From positions 1-5,217 of the forward strand of contig JAQGLQ010000111.1 in assembly GCA_028292785.1 (NCBI GenBank): 5,217 bases of DNA, written 5' to 3'. Position numbers and translations under genes: made by a program. The notes beneath the pieces are model-generated. The model was not told where the DNA came from. It saw nothing but the letters and a program-made list of their open reading frames with translations, and did not search any database. This stretch comes from Noviherbaspirillum sp. (lineage in GTDB: Bacteria > Pseudomonadota > Gammaproteobacteria > Burkholderiales > Burkholderiaceae). Position 1 is the first letter of the stretch; each line of letters begins with the position of its first letter. Positions 1 through 5,013 of this stretch are shown piece by piece.

Positions 1-2
1 CG

Positions 3-107
3 GATGCGGTGCTGTACACCGTGTCGGACCGGGCGCTGATGCAGCGTATCGGGCAGCATCGGGCGCAAGGAAGGGCTGCGGACGATAGCGTGGTGGCGCT
101 GGCGTAG
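3..107 (+). CDS. C-terminal fragment of a cupin-family protein, probably gentisate 1,2-dioxygenase-like
   Basis: An open frame enters from the left edge and ends at TAG (105-107), giving 34 residues that begin DAVLYTVSDRALMQRIG. The pattern of Asp-Ala-(Val/Phe)-Leu-(Phe/Tyr), then Ser-Asp-Arg, then a hydrophobic helix with a Gly is what I know from the C-terminal end of bicupin dioxygenases of the gentisate 1,2-dioxygenase and 1-hydroxy-2-naphthoate/salicylate dioxygenase type. Those cytoplasmic Fe(II) enzymes open the ring of hydroxylated aromatic acids. The metal-binding histidines lie upstream, outside the window, so activity and substrate cannot be judged. The gene converges on the Bug-protein gene, with 97 bp between the two stop codons. 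An aromatic ring-cleavage role would fit the other genes here, but a non-catalytic cupin is possible. The family call rests on a short tail only. Confidence 0.55.
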   Translation, partial: DAVLYTVSDRALMQRIGQHRAQGRAADDSVVALA

Positions 108-165
108 ATACTGTTATTACTGTTATCCCGGCCATGCGTTTGCAGCCGTGGATCGAAGTAACGTA

Positions 166-188
166 GGGTGGACACGAGGTGCCCACCC
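166..188. terminator. Strong hairpin between convergent stops; possible two-way terminator or REP-like element
   Basis: Bases 166-175 (GGGTGGACAC) pair with 179-188 (GTGCCCACCC) around a three-base loop GAG. The ten-pair stem has a single mismatch, A172 against C182. In minus-strand RNA that pair becomes a U-G wobble, so the stem is complete in transcripts of the Bug gene, which ends at 205. Plus-strand transcripts would meet a moderately pyrimidine-rich stretch after it (189-204), whereas minus-strand transcripts have no clear U-run, so neither side is a textbook intrinsic terminator. The GTAGGGTGG...CCACCC form also recalls dispersed palindromic elements seen in proteobacterial genomes; that is recollection and not tested here. 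Confidence 0.5.
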
Positions 189-204
189 GCTTGTCCTTCT
201 CCCT

Positions 205-1188
205 TCAATCCAGCTTCGCCCCCGACCGGCTCACCACCTGCGCGCGCGACTTATGCTCGCTCGCGATCCGCTCGGCGGCGTCCTTGGGCCCGAGATTGAG
301 CGGCACCAGGGCACGCGTCTCCAGCGCCTTGCGCAGTTCGGGGCTGTTCACCGCGCGCGTGATCGAGGCGTTGATCTTGTTGACGACGTCGGCCGGCGTT
401 TTTGCCGGCGCGGAGAATCCCCACCAGACTGTCGAATCCACATCGGGATAGCCGAGTTCGGCCGTGGTGGGCAGGTTCGGCAATTGCGGTATGCGCTCCG
501 GGCCGGTGACCGCGATCGGCTTCAGCCTGCCGGCGTCGATCATGCCCTTCGCGGTCCCGTATCCCGTCACCGCCAATTGGACCTCGCCGCCGACCACCGC
601 CGCCTGGGCCTGCGCCACGCCCTTGTAAGGCACATGCAGGATATCGACCTTGGCCTGCGATTTCAGGGTTTCCATCATCAGATGCGGATTGCTGCCGGCG
701 CCGTAAGAGCCGTAGCTCAGGCTGGCCGGTTTGGCGCGCGCCTGCGAAATCAGGGACTGCAGATTATCGACCGGCGTGGAAGAATGCGCGACGATCAGCA
801 TGGTCACCTTCGCCGGTATGTTGACCGGCGTCAGGTCCTTGATCGGATCGAAGGGCAGGTTGCGCATCAGGTACGACAGCGAGGTATAGGTATCGTCCGA
901 AGTGAACAGAAGCGTGTGGCCGTCGGGCGGCGAATTCACCACCAGCTCGGTGCCGATAACGGTGTTGCCGCCGGGGCGGTTCTCCACGATGACCGGCTGT
1001 CCCCATTCAGTCGAGAGCGCGTTCGCGATGGTGCGCGCCAATGCGTCGGCGGCCGCGCCCGGAACGAAGGGCACGATGATCCTCACTGGACGCGAGGGGA
1101 AGTTCTGGGCCTGAGCCTGCGCGGGGATCTGCCATGCAGCGGCGATCATGAGCACCGCAAGTCCCAACATGCGTTTGAGTTGTCTCAT
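205..1188 (-). CDS. Bug/TctC-family periplasmic substrate-binding protein of a tripartite tricarboxylate-type transporter
   Basis: Encodes 327 residues, the usual length for Bug proteins. These capture small carboxylates in the periplasm and pass them to a TctA/TctB-type membrane complex, which is not in this window. The N-terminus MRQLKRMLGLAVLMIAAAW is a Sec signal peptide: basic residues, a hydrophobic core, then cleavage probably near AQA-QN (about residue 26). The mature protein starts with the family phrase NFPSRPVRIIVPF. Other family marks are ENRPGG, PDGHTLLF, NLPFDPIKDLTPV, VPYKG and GRLKPIAVTG. The first ligand-loop signature, usually PGGxxD, reads PGAAAD, keeping the Asp. I start at 1188 and not at the frame's upstream ATG (1296) because the signal peptide begins there and a purine-rich AAAGAGAAAA lies just upstream; the extra 36 residues would bury the signal and run through the promoter. 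Divergent from the Rieske dioxygenase gene, so it may import that enzyme's aromatic acid substrate, though many Bug proteins are orphans with unknown ligands. Confidence 0.94.
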   Translation of the reverse strand: MRQLKRMLGLAVLMIAAAWQIPAQAQAQNFPSRPVRIIVPFVPGAAADALARTIANALSTEWGQPVIVENRPGGNTVIGTELVVNSPPDGHTLLFTSDDTYTSLSYLMRNLPFDPIKDLTPVNIPAKVTMLIVAHSSTPVDNLQSLISQARAKPASLSYGSYGAGSNPHLMMETLKSQAKVDILHVPYKGVAQAQAAVVGGEVQLAVTGYGTAKGMIDAGRLKPIAVTGPERIPQLPNLPTTAELGYPDVDSTVWWGFSAPAKTPADVVNKINASITRAVNSPELRKALETRALVPLNLGPKDAAERIASEHKSRAQVVSRSGAKLD

Positions 1189-1252
1189 CGTTTTCTCTTT
1201 GTGGGTGATTCTTGCGCACCGTGCGTCGTCCCAGCGCGTGTCTCCGTAGGAA

Positions 1253-1282
1253 ATACTAACAGAGTCACATGCGGGATGTGAA
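1253..1282 (-). promoter_or_regulatory. Candidate promoter of the Bug-protein gene (-35 and extended -10)
   Basis: Read on the minus strand, TTCACA (1277-1282) matches the sigma-70 -35 consensus at five of six positions. An 18-bp spacer follows, then TG-T-TAGTAT (1253-1261), an extended -10 with four of six consensus bases. Transcription would start near 1246, giving a leader of roughly 58 nt. The element shares 11 of 12 bases (TCTGyTAGTATT) with the candidate promoter of the divergent dioxygenase operon. A dyad fills the spacer (1265-1281). This is a sequence match only. Confidence 0.45.
1265..1281. promoter_or_regulatory. Inverted repeat TCACAT-N5-ATGTGA inside the Bug promoter; operator candidate
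   Basis: Perfect six-base arms (1265-1270 and 1276-1281) flank GCGGG. Beyond one mismatch the symmetry continues for two more bases (1262-1263 with 1283-1284), so eight of nine positions per arm match. The dyad lies between the candidate -35 and -10 of the Bug gene, where a bound protein would be expected to repress. Its sequence differs from the GGGAATTTCCC repeat nearby, which suggests a second regulator. No protein can be assigned. Confidence 0.35.
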
Positions 1283-1297
1283 TCAAAAAACTCCATT

Positions 1298-1310
1298 TGG
1301 GAATTTCCCG
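1298..1310. repeat. Operator-like palindrome, copy 1 of TGGGAATTTCCCG
   Basis: GGGAA-T-TTCCC is an odd-centred perfect inverted repeat (1299-1309, centre 1304), embedded in a 13-bp sequence repeated identically at 1387-1399. Its centre is about 58 bp upstream of the predicted Bug transcription start and 16 bp beyond the distal end of the candidate -35, a typical activator position for that gene. See copy 2 for the link to the dioxygenase promoter. Confidence 0.5.
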
Positions 1311-1386
1311 CGTCGCGTCAATTTCTGGATGCCAACAATAATGGACCTTAAAAAATATCGACGGCTGTTCGCAATTTTGTCCCCGC

Positions 1387-1399
1387 TGGGAATTTCCCG
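1387..1399. repeat. Operator-like palindrome, copy 2 of TGGGAATTTCCCG
   Basis: This is identical over 13 bp to 1298-1310 and contains the same GGGAA-T-TTCCC dyad (1388-1398, centre 1393). It abuts the candidate extended -10 of the dioxygenase operon with only one base between, so it covers the spacer and part of the -35 position, where bound protein would normally block RNA polymerase. The two centres are 89 bp apart, about 8.5 helical turns, so they lie on opposite DNA faces if the DNA is straight. The half-site loosely resembles the E. coli IclR half-site TGGAAAT, but no IclR-family gene is in view. Confidence 0.5.
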
Positions 1400-1400
1400 A

Positions 1401-1412
1401 TCTGCTAGTATT
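1401..1412 (+). promoter_or_regulatory. Candidate extended -10 promoter of the ring-hydroxylating dioxygenase operon
   Basis: TCTGCTAGTATT contains TG-C-TAGTAT, an extended -10 with four of six consensus bases. No recognisable -35 exists at the right distance; that position (about 1382-1388) is C-rich and overlaps operator copy 2. Transcription would start near 1418, giving a leader of about 18 nt. I see no Shine-Dalgarno sequence in it: the bases before the ATG are TTTACCTGACTTC. A weak core promoter under regulator control is the simplest reading. Confidence 0.42.
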
Positions 1413-1435
1413 GCAGCCTGCGTTTACCTGACTTC

Positions 1436-2599
1436 ATGACCGACGTGACCACCTTTGAACGCCATGGCTCGCTGAACTGGCCCGAGCACAGCAACGAACT
1501 TCCCCGCGAAATCTTCACGCGCGAGGATATCTATGAACTTGAAATGGAACGGCTGTTCGGCGGCCCGATCTGGCACCCGGTGGCGCACGCGGCCGAACTG
1601 CCGGAGCCCGGCTGCTTCAAGACCTGGGACCTGGGCGAAGTGCCCCTTATCATCAGCCATGGCCAGGACGGACAGATCCGCACCTTCGTCAACGCCTGCG
1701 CGCATCGCGGCACGGCGCTCGAAACCAAGCCTTACGGCAAGAACAATGTGTTCCATTGTCCGTATCACCGCTGGACGTACAAGCTGAGCGGCGAACTCAA
1801 GAACGCGCCGCGCGACGAACTGTTCCCTCCGGACTTCCGCAAGGAAGACTATTCCCTGCGTAGTGTGCGCACCGAGAATTTCTACGGCATCATTTTCGCG
1901 ACCCTGCATCCCGATACGCCGCCGCTGGCGGAGTTCCTCGGCGAACTGGCTCCCTATCTGAAGAAGCTGATGCGCGACGACGGACGCATGGTGATGCTCG
2001 GCGCGCAGCGCACCCGCCTCAACTGCAACTGGAAATACTACGCCGACCAGGAAGGCTTTCATGCGCCGCTGCTGCATGCCGCCTTCAAGCTGCTCGGATG
2101 GCAGGGCGGTTCGGGCCAGCGCGTGACGACGGCATTCGGCCATCAGGTGTACGACTATGAAACCGCGCCGTACAAGGACAATCACTTCCTGAAAGATCCG
2201 TCCGTCGTCAAGAGCAGCAAAAATGGCGGACTGGTCGGCAAGATCGCCCCGGCCACCACCTTCAGCGACCACCTCGATACGCTGACCTTGCGCTTCATGC
2301 GCCCGCGCGGCGTGCATGAAGTGGAAGTGCACTACACCTATTTCGCGCCGGCGGATGAACAGGGTGAAGCGCTCGAGCATCGCATACGGCAATCGTCGAA
2401 CCTGCTCGGTCCTTCCGGCCTGATCAGCCTGGAAGACGGCGCGGTGTTCAAGCGCCTGGAATTCTCCACGCATGCCGGCGGCCAGCCAAAATTCCTTGCC
2501 GGCGTCGGCAAGTCGGATGACCCGGCCAAGGGCAACCAGAACGATGAGGCCGGCAACCTGCTGCAATGGGCCACTTACCGTCGACTGATGGGATTATGA
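1436..2599 (+). CDS. Rieske [2Fe-2S] aromatic ring-hydroxylating dioxygenase, large (alpha) subunit
   Basis: Encodes 387 residues, on the short side for alpha subunits (about 400-460). These cytoplasmic enzymes add dioxygen to an aromatic ring using electrons from a ferredoxin or reductase, neither of which is visible here. The N-terminal Rieske domain has Cys88-x-His90-x17-Cys108-x2-His111, the complete cluster ligand set. The catalytic domain has NWK (198-200), then His209 and His214 spaced as iron ligands, and ends with a typical LLQWATYRRLMG tail. Two oddities: the motif usually reading CPYHGW is CPYHRW (Arg112), and between Trp199 and His209 there are only nine residues, with Glu206 where an Asp normally precedes the first His. 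All iron ligands except the third carboxylate (not located with confidence) are present, so I expect an active enzyme. The start is the first ATG after the promoter; no Shine-Dalgarno is evident. The beta subunit follows with a stop/start overlap. Substrate unknown; an aromatic acid is plausible from context. Confidence 0.95.
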   Translation: MTDVTTFERHGSLNWPEHSNELPREIFTREDIYELEMERLFGGPIWHPVAHAAELPEPGCFKTWDLGEVPLIISHGQDGQIRTFVNACAHRGTALETKPYGKNNVFHCPYHRWTYKLSGELKNAPRDELFPPDFRKEDYSLRSVRTENFYGIIFATLHPDTPPLAEFLGELAPYLKKLMRDDGRMVMLGAQRTRLNCNWKYYADQEGFHAPLLHAAFKLLGWQGGSGQRVTTAFGHQVYDYETAPYKDNHFLKDPSVVKSSKNGGLVGKIAPATTFSDHLDTLTLRFMRPRGVHEVEVHYTYFAPADEQGEALEHRIRQSSNLLGPSGLISLEDGAVFKRLEFSTHAGGQPKFLAGVGKSDDPAKGNQNDEAGNLLQWATYRRLMGL

Positions 2600-3072
2600 G
2601 AAAGATGAACGAAGATTACGCAGCGATCGACGCGCTTCAGAATGAGTACGTGCTGGCGCTCGACGACCGCAACTGGGATGGATGGCTGAACTCGTTTACG
2701 GCGGACGGCCAGTATTTCGCGGTGGCCGCCGACGATGCGGCCGCGGGCCGGCCGCTGGCGCTGATGATGGACGACTGCCCCGAACGCCTGCAGGATCGCG
2801 TGTCCTACATCACCCGGGTCTGGACCTATGAGGAGTACCAGACGCGCCACTTCGTACAGCGCCTCAAGACCACGCGGGCCGGCGACAATGAATACGACGT
2901 GGTGTCCAATTTTTCGATTTTCTTCACCAGCGAAGCGGGGGAGTCCAGCATCCTGGCGGTCGGCAAATACGAGGACCGCGTGCTGGTCTCGGCCGAGGGC
3001 GCGCGCTTCAGGAAGAAGCGCGCGGTGATCGACAGCTTTCTGCTGCCGCGCTATCTGGTGTATCCGCTCTAA
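2596..3072 (+). CDS. Aromatic ring-hydroxylating dioxygenase, small (beta) subunit
   Basis: Encodes 158 residues with an NTF2-like cone fold expected for the ring_hydroxyl_B family; it pairs with the alpha subunit, usually as a3b3 hexamers, and has a structural role. Family marks include an N-terminal helix with Tyr-Val-x-x-Leu-Asp and Trp27, the stretch MMDDCPERLQDRV (57-69), TRHFVQRLK (83-91), then paired strands (VVSNFSIFF, ILAVGKYEDRVL) and the closing FRKKRAVIDSFLLPRYL. I start at the ATG at 2596 because its ATGA overlaps the alpha stop codon (2597-2599), a common sign of translational coupling. The ATG at 2605 (155 residues) is also possible and has GAG at better spacing. An upstream ATG in frame at 2566 would overlap the alpha gene by 34 bp and adds residues unlike the family. 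The stop lies two bases from the end of the convergent regulator gene, leaving no space for a separate terminator. Confidence 0.93.
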   Translation: MRKMNEDYAAIDALQNEYVLALDDRNWDGWLNSFTADGQYFAVAADDAAAGRPLALMMDDCPERLQDRVSYITRVWTYEEYQTRHFVQRLKTTRAGDNEYDVVSNFSIFFTSEAGESSILAVGKYEDRVLVSAEGARFRKKRAVIDSFLLPRYLVYPL

Positions 3073-3074
3073 GA

Positions 3075-4016
3075 TCAGATCCGTTCCTGCACCGCTCTCT
3101 CCGCCATCGCCTGATCGACCCTTTCGCGCGTCCATTCGGGCGCGACCAGTTCGATGAAATCGTAGGCGTAGCTGCGCAGGTAGCGATAGGGATCGATGAT
3201 CAGCCGCAGGTCGCTGTGCCCGAACAGATGGTTGGCATCGATTGCCCTCAGTTCATGATCGTGCTCCGGCTCGAAAGCAGCAGTCGGCAGCACCGCGATG
3301 CCCACCCCCGCCCGCACATAGGCCTTCATCACCGTGGCATCCACCGCATACATGGCGATATCGAGTTCGATGCCGTTGGTCTGGAATGCGCGTCGTATCG
3401 CCCAGTCCACCGCCGATGAGGGGTCGACGGCGATGATCGGATAACCGGCGATATCCTCCAGCGTCACCTCGGATTTGCGCAGCAGCGGATGGCCGGCCGG
3501 TACAATCACGCTGCGCGACACCAGTCGGCAGGGGATTTCGAGCAGGCCGTCGAGGCGGGTCAACGGCTCGATCGTCACGCCGATATCCGCTTCGCCCGAC
3601 ATCACCCGTTCGCTGACCTTGCCCGGCGTGCCCTGCAACATGTCGATGCGCACGCGTGGGTGCGCCTTCCTGAATTCGAGGATCACGTCGAACAGCAGAT
3701 AGCGCACATGAATATGCATCGCCGCCAGCGCCAGCGGTCCCCGGTCGGCATAGGTGAACTCATCCCCCATGTAACGCAGGTTATCGGCGTCCTTCAGCAT
3801 GCGCCGCACCACCTTCAGCACCTCGGCGCCGCGTTCGCTGACGTCGACGATGCGGCCGTTTCGGCGCACGAATATATTGGTGTTCAGTTCCTCTTCGAGC
3901 AGGCGTATCTGCTTGCTGATGCCAGGCTGCGAGGTATGTAGCATTTCCGCGGCGTGCGAGATGTTAAATCCGGAATCGGCGATGGCGCACAAGTAACGAA
4001 ATTGTTGGAGCTTCAT
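3075..4016 (-). CDS. LysR-family transcriptional regulator, CysB-like subgroup
   Basis: Encodes 313 residues, close to CysB (about 324). The N-terminal winged helix-turn-helix reads MKLQQFRYLCAI, then ISHAAEMLHTSQPGISKQIR (19-38) and LEEELNTNIFVRR, the strongly conserved CysB-type start. A linker helix (about 62-88) leads to a periplasmic-binding-protein-like effector domain with LQGTP (127-131), SGEADIGVTIE (140-150), VDATVMKAYVRAGVGIAVLP (225-244). Where CysB has Thr100-His-Thr102-Gln103 for sulfate, this protein has Met100-His-Ile102-His103, and CysB Thr149 is Ile149; the effector is therefore unlikely to be sulfate. I start at 4016 because MKLQQF is the family N-terminus and GGA sits nearby upstream; the frame stays open for 72 more codons, but they look non-coding. 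Convergent with the dioxygenase beta gene (2-bp gap) and divergent from the isomerase-like gene, which LysR proteins often control from the shared interval. An aromatic acid or pathway intermediate is the likely effector, by inference. Confidence 0.94.
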   Translation of the reverse strand: MKLQQFRYLCAIADSGFNISHAAEMLHTSQPGISKQIRLLEEELNTNIFVRRNGRIVDVSERGAEVLKVVRRMLKDADNLRYMGDEFTYADRGPLALAAMHIHVRYLLFDVILEFRKAHPRVRIDMLQGTPGKVSERVMSGEADIGVTIEPLTRLDGLLEIPCRLVSRSVIVPAGHPLLRKSEVTLEDIAGYPIIAVDPSSAVDWAIRRAFQTNGIELDIAMYAVDATVMKAYVRAGVGIAVLPTAAFEPEHDHELRAIDANHLFGHSDLRLIIDPYRYLRSYAYDFIELVAPEWTRERVDQAMAERAVQERI

Positions 4017-4245
4017 TTGTTCCAGGTGATCGGCAAAGCCGGATGAATTGTTTTTCAGGCAGGGTAGTCTTCGGGTGCGTGAACTTTGCACCATATTTTC
4101 CTGGAATACAAGATTGCCTGACGATGCGGCACAGTCGGGCGAGATAACTATTTGCGAGGCACATGAATTTGACTTGAGCGGTTGCATAAAACACAAGACC
4201 GTTCCGGCCGGCGGCGCCCATCCCGATTCCATTCCATATCCTTCG

Positions 4246-4261
4246 GTTATACCTCCATAAC
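4246..4261. promoter_or_regulatory. Interrupted palindrome GTTAT-N6-ATAAC; candidate LysR-type binding site
   Basis: Five-base arms (4246-4250 and 4257-4261) are perfectly complementary around ACCTCC. The AT-rich arms, the 16-bp size and the location between a lysR gene and its divergent neighbour suit a LysR recognition site. If transcription of the isomerase-like gene starts about 7 bp after the candidate TAAAGT, the dyad centre lies near -54, close to where LysR proteins usually bind. The symmetry axis falls between two bases, so it is not an exact symmetric T-N11-A box. Confidence 0.33.
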
Positions 4262-4366
4262 AAACCGTTCATGTACGCCGGGCATGCACCTCGGTAAAGT
4301 AGCATTTTAGAAGCATCGCGTAGAGTCCGGCGGTTTGGCCGCAGGGCGCCGACGATGCCCACGAAC

Positions 4367-4373
4367 GAGGAGA
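4367..4373 (+). promoter_or_regulatory. Ribosome binding site that fixes a TTG start
   Basis: GAGGAGA lies six bases before TTG (4380-4382). This is a near-ideal Shine-Dalgarno and spacing. The only in-frame upstream ATG (4335) has nothing comparable and would add 15 arginine-rich residues before the conserved start of the protein, so the TTG is chosen as initiator. Confidence 0.8.
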
Positions 4374-4379
4374 CGCGCG

Positions 4380-4985
4380 TTGGCGACAACCATAGAATTC
4401 TTTTTTGATTTCGCGAGTCCGTACGCCTATCTGGCGCATGTGCGCCTGCCGGAGATCGCCCGCCGGAACAGGTGCTCGATCTCGTATCGCCCTGTCGATC
4501 TGCCTGAAATCAAGCGCGCCGCCGGCAACATCGGCCCATCCTCGCATTTTCTACCGGCGCGCAAGCGCTACATACAGCAGGACACCGCACGCTGGGCCAG
4601 GCGCTACGGCGTGCCGATCGCGCAGCCGTCGAACTTCGATTCGGCACGCCTCAACCGCGGCGTCTTTCTCGCCATCGGGCGCGGCGTCGCCACCGAATAC
4701 GTGGACGCGGTCGGACGCCGGGTCTGGGCCGAAGGCGGCGCCATGAACGACGAGAGCCTGCTGGCCGGGGTCGCCGCCGACATGGGCTGGGATGCGAAGG
4801 AATTCATGCTCTATACCACCTCGGAAGCCGCCGCCGCCGCGCATCGCGCCACTCTGGAAGTCGCGCGCAAGTACGGCGTGTTCGGCGTACCGATCATGGT
4901 CGCCGGCGAACAGCTCTGGTGGGGCAACGACCGCCTGCCATTCGTCGAATCTTATTTAGCCGCGCACGCTGGCGTGCCGGCCTGA
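4380..4985 (+). CDS. DsbA-fold 2-hydroxychromene-2-carboxylate isomerase-like protein
   Basis: Encodes 201 residues, the normal length for this branch of the thioredoxin superfamily (kappa-class GST-like). Characterised members, such as NahD of naphthalene degradation, use glutathione to isomerise 2-hydroxychromene-2-carboxylate to an open-chain enone. The protein opens with TTIEFFFDFASPYAYLA; Ser13 in the DFxSP motif sits where these enzymes have their catalytic serine, and there is no CxxC, so it is not a disulfide oxidoreductase. Further marks are RYIQQDTARWARRYGVP (64-80), the GVFGVP loop with its cis-proline (Pro171), and the terminal LWWGNDRLPFVESYL. A large helical insertion separates the thioredoxin halves, as expected. 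Initiation is at TTG, supported by GAGGAGA six bases upstream. A LigB-type dioxygenase gene follows 28 bp downstream, so the two are probably one operon in which the isomerase acts on a ring-cleavage product. The family includes members of unknown substrate, so the precise reaction is open. Confidence 0.9.
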   Translation: MATTIEFFFDFASPYAYLAHVRLPEIARRNRCSISYRPVDLPEIKRAAGNIGPSSHFLPARKRYIQQDTARWARRYGVPIAQPSNFDSARLNRGVFLAIGRGVATEYVDAVGRRVWAEGGAMNDESLLAGVAADMGWDAKEFMLYTTSEAAAAAHRATLEVARKYGVFGVPIMVAGEQLWWGNDRLPFVESYLAAHAGVPA

Positions 4986-5013
4986 TCGCTGATGTTGAAA
5001 AGGACTTATTACC

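Larger units (their letters stand above)
4017..4379. other. 363-bp divergent intergenic region between the regulator and isomerase-like genes
   Basis: This interval is visibly richer in A and T than the flanking genes and has no convincing coding sequence. It should hold the promoters of both neighbours. I see a GTTAT-N6-ATAAC dyad (4246-4261), a possible plus-strand -10 TAAAGT (4295-4300) without a good -35, a TTGACT (4169-4174) with no -10 at proper distance, a short TTCC-T-GGAA dyad (4098-4106), and the Shine-Dalgarno of the isomerase-like gene (4367-4373). I cannot place the regulator's own promoter. Short frames run through it on both strands but lack ribosome sites and recognisable protein features. 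Confidence 0.6.

Noticed and set aside
111..126. CTGTTAT repeated at 111-117 and 120-126
   Set aside because: Two 7-bp copies only, in a convergent gap, with no link to any element.
148..1281. Long plus-strand open frame (377 codons) opposite the Bug gene
   Set aside because: It mirrors a clear Bug protein, is very rich in Arg, His and Gly with no domain pattern, and runs through the Bug promoter. It is a product of GC-biased codon use.
1189..1296. 36-residue N-terminal extension of the Bug frame
   Set aside because: It would place the Sec signal peptide internally and translate through the promoter candidate.
1299..1308. GGGAATTTCC equals a eukaryotic NF-kappaB site
   Set aside because: A coincidence in a bacterial sequence; the full odd-centred dyad and its duplication are better explained by a bacterial operator.
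1424..2566. Long minus-strand open frame (380 codons) opposite the oxygenase alpha gene
   Set aside because: The opposite strand has complete Rieske and iron-site motifs; the antisense product shows none and has no ribosome site.
2575..3135. Minus-strand frame opposite the beta subunit, spilling into the regulator's end
   Set aside because: It is a shadow of a recognised gene, with no family features.
3489..3941. Plus-strand frame of 150 codons opposite the LysR gene
   Set aside because: Low-complexity His/Arg/Gln-rich antisense translation of a well-supported regulator.
4204..4211. CCGGCCGG palindrome
   Set aside because: Short GC palindromes are expected in GC-rich DNA; no supporting context.
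4017..4232. 72-residue N-terminal extension of the LysR frame
   Set aside because: LysR proteins of this group begin at MKLQQF; the extension lacks family similarity and covers the divergent control region.
4048..4260. 70-codon plus-strand frame in the regulator/isomerase interval, and an overlapping minus-strand frame (3964-4389)
   Set aside because: No ribosome binding site, no recognisable protein character, AT-rich intergenic composition.
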